Assembly: GCA_019242465.1 (NCBI GenBank)
Contig: JAFAVL010000824.1
Location: forward strand, 1-12,195
Reading direction: 5' to 3'
DNA: 12,195 nucleotides
Origin: Chroococcidiopsidaceae cyanobacterium CP_BM_RX_35
GTDB taxonomy: Bacteria; Cyanobacteriota; Cyanobacteriia; Cyanobacteriales; Chroococcidiopsidaceae
The translations under genes and the position numbers were made by a program. A model generated the notes under the pieces. It made no database searches and was not told the DNA's origin. It saw only the letters and a program-made list of their open reading frames with translations. Shown piece by piece: positions 6,605 to 12,195 of this stretch (the first letter of the stretch is position 1; each line of letters starts with the position of its first letter).

Positions 6605-7999
6605 ATGCCAAAAATTGGAGCCATAACAGCGGCGGCATTGATTGGCGCTACGTATTTGAGCGTAGCGCTCGTCTTCTTAGGTTTAAACAAATTCTATTTT
6701 ATTATGGCGGGTGGTCAAAAATTTGCCACCTTTCCCAGTTTAAATAGTCAGCTAGGAATTGGTATTAGCTATCTCGCCTTACAAATACTTTATCTAGTTT
6801 GGTTACAACGTAAGCCATCTTATAATTTCTCACATTTTACCAAAATCTTAGGTAGCACAGCTGTCTTTTTAGCATTAGCTCTTTTAGCCTATCCCCTTGG
6901 TGACGATATCTATCTTTACCTACATTTTGGATTGATGAATCTCGGTGGGGTTAATCCTCTCATCCACCAGGCAAGCTCCTTTACTTCTCAGCTTTCCCCG
7001 TTTGTTGATTGGGGGCAAACTTCAACCTATGGCAGCTTATCTCAATTTTTATTTACAATGTCTGCCACAGTAGTGCCGCTTAGTCCAATTCTTGCCATCT
7101 ACTTATTTAAGAGTTTTTGTTTATGTTTGCATATTCTCAATGGCTACTTAATCTGGCGATTATTACTATTCCCCCAAAGTAAGATCGTCATGGCATATCT
7201 ACTGAATCCGCTGCTGTTGATGGAGCAGGTGGGTTCGAGTCATGTAGATATCTTAATTTCAACTTGCTTAATTATCTTAATTTGGTGTTTAACAAGACAG
7301 CGATATATCCTAGGATTTTTCACTATTTGGGCTGGTTTCTTAGCTAAAACGCTGCCACTTATTTGGGTACCTTTAGTCTCAATTTGGTTGATCCGACAGC
7401 GCTATTGGAAACAGTTACTTGGAATTGTCATCCTTTCCCTAGTTTTGTTGATTGTTCTCTGGGCAACAGTTATGCCTGGAAAAGAGGCATGGTTGAGCGT
7501 TTTAAATCCGGGGGTAGCGGGAAAATACCATGCCTCTTTACATGCACTAGTGCAATCGTGGCTGAACCTGGTGCGCCTCTCCTCCCCCAAACTGATGACA
7601 CTTGCCCAAGAGAGACATATCTTGTCTAAGCTGACTCAGTTCACTTTAACTGGGTTTGCAGCTTTTTATGTATGGGTTGCCTGGAAGGGCTATACCAAAC
7701 GGTATGACTCGCAACTGAACTTAATCATCGACCTAGGTTGGGTGACATTAAGCCTGTTTCTGTTCGCAACTCCCTGGCTCATGCCTTGGTACGCTTCCTC
7801 CCTGTTACCCATCGCTGCTCTCATTCCACAAGCTCAACTGTTTGGCTTAACTAGCCTGATGTTTTGTCTATCTAGTAGCTCTGTATATTTGCTGCAAGGG
7901 CTGAACGGGATCGAGAGTATCGTTTCGATTGGCTTGCCAACGTTTATCTTGATCTATGTAGCAACAGGGGGCGTGCGAGAGACTAAACGCTTTGGTTAG
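6605..7999 (+). CDS. Polytopic membrane protein, GT-C-type glycosyltransferase-like
   Basis: A 464-residue integral membrane protein with about 10-12 hydrophobic segments (for example residues 5-27, 50-66, 80-97, 160-187, 214-229, 235-262, 270-290, 343-361, 374-430, 436-453). It resembles lipid-linked-sugar-dependent GT-C enzymes, perhaps the DUF2029/GT87 group: an acidic pair in the first large loop, YPLGDDIYLYLHFG (Asp100-Asp101), then a conserved-looking extracytoplasmic loop NPLIHQAS ... VDWGQTSTYGSLSQFLF, GSSHVDILIS (210-219) and TPWLMPWYASSLLP (389-402). Such enzymes move a sugar from a polyprenyl-phosphate carrier to a lipid, glycan or protein on the outer face of the membrane. The sugar and acceptor cannot be read from sequence. 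The ATG at 6605 follows the speY stop by 40 bp, so cotranscription is possible. The gap contains TTCTGA...TCAGAA (6578-6583 and 6596-6601), a 6-bp inverted repeat ending just before the start codon. There is no Shine-Dalgarno sequence. Confidence 0.7.
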   Translation: MPKIGAITAAALIGATYLSVALVFLGLNKFYFIMAGGQKFATFPSLNSQLGIGISYLALQILYLVWLQRKPSYNFSHFTKILGSTAVFLALALLAYPLGDDIYLYLHFGLMNLGGVNPLIHQASSFTSQLSPFVDWGQTSTYGSLSQFLFTMSATVVPLSPILAIYLFKSFCLCLHILNGYLIWRLLLFPQSKIVMAYLLNPLLLMEQVGSSHVDILISTCLIILIWCLTRQRYILGFFTIWAGFLAKTLPLIWVPLVSIWLIRQRYWKQLLGIVILSLVLLIVLWATVMPGKEAWLSVLNPGVAGKYHASLHALVQSWLNLVRLSSPKLMTLAQERHILSKLTQFTLTGFAAFYVWVAWKGYTKRYDSQLNLIIDLGWVTLSLFLFATPWLMPWYASSLLPIAALIPQAQLFGLTSLMFCLSSSSVYLLQGLNGIESIVSIGLPTFILIYVATGGVRETKRFG

Positions 8000-8029
8000 C
8001 AACCCGCGATCGCACTTTTATTAGGCTCT

Positions 8030-8050
8030 GGGTAGGCAAGATACCTACCC
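8030..8050. terminator. Inverted repeat between convergent genes, possible bidirectional terminator
   Basis: GGGTAGG (8030-8036) and CCTACCC (8044-8050) form a perfect 7-bp GC-rich stem with a 7-base loop in the 57-bp gap between the glycosyltransferase stop (7999) and the GH57 stop (8057). The position suits a shared terminator. There is no proper T-tract after the stem on the plus strand; on the minus strand a TAATAAAA stretch follows about seven bases later, so efficiency is doubtful. Confidence 0.45.
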
Positions 8051-8056
8051 CAAAAC

Positions 8057-10834
8057 CTATACCTGCTGATGCAACAAATCGCTGACATCAACAGCTAACT
8101 TTTGCCCTAACTTTAGCAACTGATGACTCTGGGCTATGAGCAGGTCAGATTTTAAAGCCATTTGAGCAGAATCAACTTTACCATTCCCCGCATTGCCCAC
8201 CTGACTTAACGTTTCGCCGGAGGTAGCTCCAGCGACTGCGTTGAGCGAGCTTAATATCTCCGGTTGAGGCGGCAGAATTTGATGGATGCAATTAGAGTAT
8301 AATTCCTGCGCCCGATCGAGGCATAGATTGAGATTTAACTGATCCCCCACATTAATAAACCGCTCCAACCTTTGAATTTCTGCCTCCAGCGTAGCGGCAT
8401 TAGGATCGTGCAATAACTGCCAAAGTGAGCGCAAAATTAACTGCTCCATCGTGTGCTTAGCTTCTGGAAGATCTAGACGACAGTGTAAGTTCTTTACTTC
8501 TGTTGCCATCGCTTCCAGTTCTGCCAAGTAATTTAAGCTCAATTGAGACTCATCAATTTCTTGCTCCAACGCTCGTACTAAACTGAGGCAGCGATGCCCT
8601 AGAGCAATCTCGGCTGCTACTTGTAACTCCTGAGGCACTGGTAGCTCATCTCCATGGAACGCCATCAGTACACCATAGTTATCTCGATAAACTTGAGTGT
8701 AGAGCTGATCCAACCGAGTCAGAGTTTCCTGACTTAAGAGCTGCATAATGCGATGCCGCTCCTCAGCAAACAAATTTTGTAAATTGAAAGACTGATCCCC
8801 AAACAACTGAGTCATCGTGACTATAGTGTGGGCAGCACTGGCTTGGTGCAGCGCTTCAAACAGCTTGTCTTTGAGCTGGCTATAGGTGCGGCGTCCGCTA
8901 AAAGGTTGAATGCAACAGTGGAAGTCTGAACCCCCCAAATGTAGCACCGCAAAGACGAGATGTTCGCTCTCCCAAGTGATCTCAGAAACTAGCCGTACCT
9001 GCCCTAGGCTTAAGGTCAGTGGTCCTAGACGCTGTAATTGGTTGTCAAGTTGCTGCACTGTGTAGCAATAGACGCGCCGCTCTGAAGGATGCCGCACTAG
9101 ACACGAAAGCTGTATAAAGCCATCATTCTGACTTCTCGCTTCTAAATGGCGATCGCCAAACAGTGAAGTGATGACGTACTGCGCCACCACTTGTCTGAAA
9201 CTAATTTGAGCTGTCACCACCAATCGGCGATAGACTTCTGCACCGTGTTTAAATTGGTCAATATTACTGGGAGTTTGTGTCAGGCGTTTGAGAAAGCCTT
9301 TTTCTAGCTGCACCCCAGCAACATCCCCAGCCAGTTCTAGCGCTCTAGCAGCATAGCGCAGAATCTGCGTCCCCTCAGGTCTTGAGAGTTCTTCAAAAAA
9401 CCAACCACAACTGGTATACATAAGCAGAGCATGGCGCTGCATTTCCAACAAGCGCAAAGCATCTACCTGCTCAATTGCTGACAGTTTGTGATTTTGATGG
9501 CGGGACAGGAAGTGGCTGACATTAATCGGAGAGCGATCGCGCACCACCTGGATATAAGCATCTCGCGCTACCCAGGGATCGCGGAATAATTGCCTACCAG
9601 TTTCTTCGTAAACTTTGATTAACTGATCCCGTAACCAATCAAGTGCATTCCGCAACGGGCGACGCCATTTCTGATGCCAGACACCACCTTCACCACCACA
9701 ACCACAGTTCTCCTGCCAACGATCTACACCATGAGCACAACTCCAAGCTGTTACTGGCTTCAGTTCTACCTCCCAATTCGGAGGACTCAAACTGAGGTAA
9801 TGAGCGAAGTTTGTTACCGTCCAATCCCGACTGGGAAACTCTTCTAGGAACGCATAAGCCAAAGTCTTCTCAGTACCACCCTTATGGTGCCCGAAAGTTT
9901 CTCCATCTGTTGCCACAGAAATTAATTGCGCCAGCCGATGATCCCCACGCACCGCCTGCCCAATCCTGCCAGCTAAGTGATGCGAATTGTAAAGGACATC
10001 TCTAAATCCCATGTCTCGCGAGATGGGACCATCGTAGAAAAAGATATCAATGTAAGGGCTTTCTGGCAGTGGGGGAGCGCCGAGTTCAGACTTCAAGAAA
10101 CAGCGGTAGGGACGCGTGGGATCGATCTGACTGCCTCCCACTTCCTGCCATTGGCTAGCGGGTTGCTCGTCTATGGGTAGGGGGCGGCAACGTTGGGCTT
10201 GAGAAGGAGCCAGAACAATAAACCGAATGCCTTCTGCAACTAAAGCTGCTAGCGTAGCATAATCAACAGCGGTTTCAGCCAACCACATCCCTTCGGGATC
10301 GCGTCCAAACCGAGAGCGGAAATCGGCTTTGCCCCAGCGGATTTGAGTGTATTTATCCCGCTCATTAGCCAGGGGCATAATAATATGGTTGTAAACTTGG
10401 GCGATCGCGTTGCCGTGACCATTCAGGCGTTCACAACTCTTCCTATCTGCTTCCAAAATTCGCTGGTAAACTTCCACGTCATAGCGTTCCAGCCACGACA
10501 TCAGCGTTGGACCAATATTAAAGCTCAAATACTCATAATTATTGACGATCCCCACCACTTCGCCCTGCTCATTTAGCACTCTGGCAAAAGCATTAGGACG
10601 GTAGCATTCGTGGTGAATCCGCTCATTCCAGTCATGGAATGGTGCTGCACTGGGCTGACGCTCGATTGCGTCCAGGTAGGGGTTTTCGCGCGGCGGTTGG
10701 TAAAAATGACCGTGGACGGCCACATACACACCCTTAGCTGTTGGCAACACCCCAGGTGTAGCAATGTCTCTATCGTCCCAGGACGGCGTGGAATTCGACC
10801 CAGCAGTAGCTGGTTGAGAAGCAGCAGAAGTCAT
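8057..10834 (-). CDS. Glycoside hydrolase family 57 / DUF3536 protein
   Basis: A 925-residue, probably cytosolic protein (no signal peptide or membrane segment). After a Ser/Thr/Ala-rich leader (1-35), a GH57-type catalytic domain begins: motif 1 HGHFYQPPRENP (41-52), motif 2 around AQVYNHIIMPLA (145-156), motif 3 PEGMWLAETAVD (180-191) with Glu187 as the expected nucleophile, and motif 4 ATDGETFGHH (308-317) with Asp310 as the expected acid/base. GH57 enzymes act on alpha-glucans (amylases, branching enzymes, 4-alpha-glucanotransferases) with retention of configuration. A cysteine-containing motif, CAHGVDRWQENCGCGG (Cys366, Cys377, Cys379), follows. The C-terminal half, largely helical, corresponds to DUF3536, whose role is unknown to me. 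A link to glycogen or another intracellular alpha-glucan is plausible but unproven; no glycogen genes are adjacent. The ATG at 10834 is preceded by TTGGGATATATTGC, at best a weak ribosome site. A start further in would remain compatible because the first 35 residues look dispensable. Confidence 0.9.
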   Translation of the reverse strand: MTSAASQPATAGSNSTPSWDDRDIATPGVLPTAKGVYVAVHGHFYQPPRENPYLDAIERQPSAAPFHDWNERIHHECYRPNAFARVLNEQGEVVGIVNNYEYLSFNIGPTLMSWLERYDVEVYQRILEADRKSCERLNGHGNAIAQVYNHIIMPLANERDKYTQIRWGKADFRSRFGRDPEGMWLAETAVDYATLAALVAEGIRFIVLAPSQAQRCRPLPIDEQPASQWQEVGGSQIDPTRPYRCFLKSELGAPPLPESPYIDIFFYDGPISRDMGFRDVLYNSHHLAGRIGQAVRGDHRLAQLISVATDGETFGHHKGGTEKTLAYAFLEEFPSRDWTVTNFAHYLSLSPPNWEVELKPVTAWSCAHGVDRWQENCGCGGEGGVWHQKWRRPLRNALDWLRDQLIKVYEETGRQLFRDPWVARDAYIQVVRDRSPINVSHFLSRHQNHKLSAIEQVDALRLLEMQRHALLMYTSCGWFFEELSRPEGTQILRYAARALELAGDVAGVQLEKGFLKRLTQTPSNIDQFKHGAEVYRRLVVTAQISFRQVVAQYVITSLFGDRHLEARSQNDGFIQLSCLVRHPSERRVYCYTVQQLDNQLQRLGPLTLSLGQVRLVSEITWESEHLVFAVLHLGGSDFHCCIQPFSGRRTYSQLKDKLFEALHQASAAHTIVTMTQLFGDQSFNLQNLFAEERHRIMQLLSQETLTRLDQLYTQVYRDNYGVLMAFHGDELPVPQELQVAAEIALGHRCLSLVRALEQEIDESQLSLNYLAELEAMATEVKNLHCRLDLPEAKHTMEQLILRSLWQLLHDPNAATLEAEIQRLERFINVGDQLNLNLCLDRAQELYSNCIHQILPPQPEILSSLNAVAGATSGETLSQVGNAGNGKVDSAQMALKSDLLIAQSHQLLKLGQKLAVDVSDLLHQQV

Positions 10835-10871
10835 GCAATATATCCCAAGTGACTACTTTCGGTCCATAGAC

Positions 10872-10900
10872 GGCTTCCCTTGCAGCTCTTTACGGAAGCC
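10872..10900. repeat. Stem-loop: GGCTTCC / GGAAGCC inverted repeat
   Basis: A perfect 7-bp inverted repeat (10872-10878 with 10894-10900) surrounds a 15-base loop, 38 bp upstream of the GH57 start. It is followed 11 bases later by a second stem-loop. It could lie in the GH57 5' leader or be part of an interspersed repeat. Confidence 0.45.
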
Positions 10901-10911
10901 TACCCTCAAGA

Positions 10912-10935
10912 GTGGAGCGCTCGTTTGCGCTTCAC
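10912..10935 (+). repeat. Stem-loop: GTGGAGCGC / GCGCTTCAC, 9-bp stem
   Basis: Arms at 10912-10920 and 10927-10935 pair over nine positions with one G-U wobble around a TCGTTT hexaloop. Read as RNA from the plus strand all nine positions pair; from the minus strand the wobble becomes an A-C mismatch. That asymmetry suggests, weakly, that the plus-strand transcript is the functional one. No T-run follows, so it is not an obvious terminator. Confidence 0.45.
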
Positions 10936-11140
10936 GGTTGTACTAAAATCAAGAGCTAGCGTTTTTGCGTGTTGTGCCTCAGCGGCATTTCTTTAACCAA
11001 GTGGCTCAATGACTGATCCCCAACGCAGCTCCACTGAGTAACCATCTAGTGCTGTGCCAATGGTTCAATAGCAGCTTAGCCTAGTTTAACCGCAATGCTG
11101 GCGGAATGAGCAGAGGGATTTGATAATTTTGCATTAAGGC

Positions 11141-11154
11141 TTGGCGATCGCCAA
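11141..11154. repeat. 14-bp perfect palindrome TTGGCGATCGCCAA containing HIP1
   Basis: The HIP1 octamer (11144-11151) is extended by three matching bases on each side, giving a perfect 14-bp palindrome 51 bp upstream of the antiporter start. It is probably an extended HIP1 site; an operator role is possible but unsupported. Confidence 0.6.
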
Positions 11155-11205
11155 CTTAGCTGATAAAAAGCGTTAACATTTTGTTACATAGCATAGACAC
11201 AATCA

Positions 11206-12195
11206 ATGTCAGTCAAAAATATTATTTTTCTGCTCCTACTGTTGTTTATTCCGGTTTCTTTAGCAGCTCACTTTTTAAACTGGGGTTCGCTAGCTGTTTT
11301 CACTACCGCAGCTCTAGCAATCGTCCCCTTAGCAGCCTGGATGGGTAGTGCTACAGAAGAAATTGCCGTAGTACTTGGTCCTGCCCTAGGAGGTTTATTG
11401 AATGCCACTTGTGGCAATGCGACTGAATTAATCATTGCCTTAGTCGCCCTGAATGCTGGACTGATAGATATTGTCAAAGCTAGCGTTACGGGTTCGATCA
11501 TCAGCAACTTACTCCTCGTCATGGGCTTTTCTATGTTGCTGGGGGGGCTGCGCCACAAGGAGCAAAAGTTTCCGCCAATTGCGGCGCGGATGAATGCTTC
11601 CTTAATGAATCTTGCCGTGATTGCCATTTTGCTGCCAACAGCGGTGGATTTCACCTCCAAAGGAATTGACGAAGTTACCATGCAGCGGCTTTCTGGTGGC
11701 GTAGCGATCGTATTAATTCTGGTTTATTGCCTAACTCTATTGTTTTCCATGAAAACTCATTCCTATCTTTACGATTTGGGTCTAGCTGAAATCGAGCAGC
11801 AAGTTGAGCTAGCAGATGCGAGTCTCGGCGGCAATAACCACGAACATCAGGTTAATCTGTGGTTGTGGGTTGGGGTGTTGCTGGGAGCAACTTTGCTAGT
11901 AGCGGTTGAATCAGAGCTTTTAGTTGACTCGCTAAAAACAGCTACATCCCAGCTAGGTTTAACGGCACTATTCACAGGAGTAATCCTCGTTCCTATCATT
12001 GGTAATGCGGCTGAACACGCTACTGCCGTCAGCGTGGCAATGAAAAACAAAATGGACCTTTCGGTTGCTGTAGCTGTAGGGTCAAGTTTGCAAATTGCCC
12101 TATTTGTCGCTCCCGTTCTCGTCTTAGCTGGCTGGGCAATTGGTCAACCGATGGATCTAGATTTCAACCCGTTTGAATTGGTAGGAGTAGCGGTG
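11206..12195 (+). CDS. cax: Calcium/proton antiporter (CaCA superfamily, CAX type), 3' end outside window
   Basis: The frame opened by the ATG at 11206 stays open to the window edge, giving 330 residues of a protein that is usually about 360-370 residues long. It is a polytopic inner-membrane exchanger that expels Ca2+ in return for H+. Both duplicated alpha-repeat signatures are present: GNATELIIALVALNAG (70-85), with Glu74, and GNAAEHATAVSVAMKNKMDL (266-285), with Glu270, the acidic residues expected in the transport site. The first repeat is followed by SVTGSIISNLLLVMG and the second by AVAVGSSLQIALFVAPVLV. The halves are joined by a hydrophilic acidic/histidine-containing segment (about 190-216), shorter than the acidic loop of some relatives. 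The start puts a hydrophobic first helix (IIFLLLLLFIPVSLA) right after four polar residues, as expected. No Shine-Dalgarno sequence is present. It is divergent from the GH57 gene across a 371-bp region. Confidence 0.93.
   Translation, partial: MSVKNIIFLLLLLFIPVSLAAHFLNWGSLAVFTTAALAIVPLAAWMGSATEEIAVVLGPALGGLLNATCGNATELIIALVALNAGLIDIVKASVTGSIISNLLLVMGFSMLLGGLRHKEQKFPPIAARMNASLMNLAVIAILLPTAVDFTSKGIDEVTMQRLSGGVAIVLILVYCLTLLFSMKTHSYLYDLGLAEIEQQVELADASLGGNNHEHQVNLWLWVGVLLGATLLVAVESELLVDSLKTATSQLGLTALFTGVILVPIIGNAAEHATAVSVAMKNKMDLSVAVAVGSSLQIALFVAPVLVLAGWAIGQPMDLDFNPFELVGVAV

Larger units (their letters stand above)
3111..11151. repeat. HIP1 octamers (GCGATCGC), nine dispersed copies
   Basis: Exact copies start at 3111, 4340, 4845, 6052, 8006, 9149, 9533, 10401 and 11144. 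They lie both inside genes (sppA, fni, speY, GH57) and between them. HIP1 is the highly iterated palindrome abundant in many cyanobacterial genomes. The span given here runs from the first to the last copy; the DNA between them is not itself repetitive. Confidence 0.95.
10835..11205. other. 371-bp divergent intergenic region between the GH57 gene and the antiporter gene
   Basis: No reading frame of note lies here, yet both flanking genes read away from it, so it must hold two promoters. Visible structure: two consecutive stem-loops near the GH57 side (10872-10900 and 10912-10935), a 14-bp palindrome at 11141-11154, GATAAT at 11122-11127 as a possible -10 without a -35, and TAACA-TTT-TGTTA (11174-11186) 19 bases ahead of the antiporter ATG. 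No riboswitch or known small RNA is recognised. Confidence 0.6.

Noticed and set aside
6394..6690. 98-residue minus-strand frame across the speY to glycosyltransferase junction
   Set aside because: It is antisense to two real genes, with no recognisable motif; treated as a chance frame.
7363..7629. 88-residue plus-strand frame inside the glycosyltransferase gene
   Set aside because: It is out of frame with a well-supported membrane protein and shows no domain features of its own.
10343..10852. Several 60-80 residue frames on both strands near the GH57 start
   Set aside because: All overlap the GH57 N-terminal catalytic motifs, which fix the true frame.
11268..11681. 137-residue minus-strand open frame
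   Set aside because: It lies entirely antisense to the CAX antiporter frame, whose translation carries both diagnostic motifs. The antisense translation resembles nothing known.
1..12195. Mobile element, CRISPR array, toxin-antitoxin or defence system
   Set aside because: No transposase, integrase, nuclease, regularly spaced repeats or small overlapping gene pair was seen. Every sizeable frame is accounted for by a metabolic or membrane family.

Overview
The window looks like a piece of a cyanobacterial chromosome. The evidence is nine exact copies of the HIP1 octamer GCGATCGC in 12.2 kb (about 0.2 expected by chance), start codons that almost all lack a Shine-Dalgarno sequence, and gene families typical of cyanobacteria: type 2 IPP isomerase, long-form SppA, a deoxyhypusine-synthase homologue of the homospermidine type, and a GH57/DUF3536 protein. 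The genus cannot be fixed from the sequence. I see no insertion sequence, phage gene, CRISPR array, tRNA or rRNA. All identified genes appear intact, except the two cut by the window edges.

Layout. (1) Positions 1-870, plus strand: the end of a DUF1993 gene, a possible weak terminator, and a small PPC/DUF296 protein. (2) Positions 854-5214, minus strand: fni (type 2 IPP isomerase) lies 25 bp upstream of sppA (membrane signal-peptide peptidase), then come a 79-residue predicted exported or membrane protein of unknown function and an RsmB/NOP-type RNA m5C methyltransferase. The methyltransferase end overlaps the PPC gene end by 17 bp, tail to tail. (3) Positions 5371-7999, plus strand, divergent from fni: a deoxyhypusine-synthase homologue (probable homospermidine synthase, speY type), followed 40 bp later by a polytopic GT-C-like glycosyltransferase. 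(4) Positions 8057-10834, minus strand, convergent with the glycosyltransferase: a 925-residue GH57/DUF3536 glycoside hydrolase-like protein; a 7-bp inverted repeat lies between the two stop codons. (5) Positions 10835-11205: a 371-bp intergenic region with two consecutive stem-loops and a 14-bp perfect palindrome. (6) Positions 11206 to the window end: a CaCA-family calcium/proton antiporter whose reading frame runs off the edge.

The genes do not form one pathway. They read as mostly housekeeping metabolism: isoprenoid balance, polyamine synthesis, membrane proteolysis, RNA modification, glycan handling and calcium transport. The only likely operons are fni-sppA and, less surely, speY with the glycosyltransferase. 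I find no convincing new multi-gene system. The points most worth a second look are the biochemically uncharacterised GH57/DUF3536 protein, the substituted active-site position in the deoxyhypusine-synthase homologue, the orphan membrane glycosyltransferase and the structured intergenic region before the antiporter.
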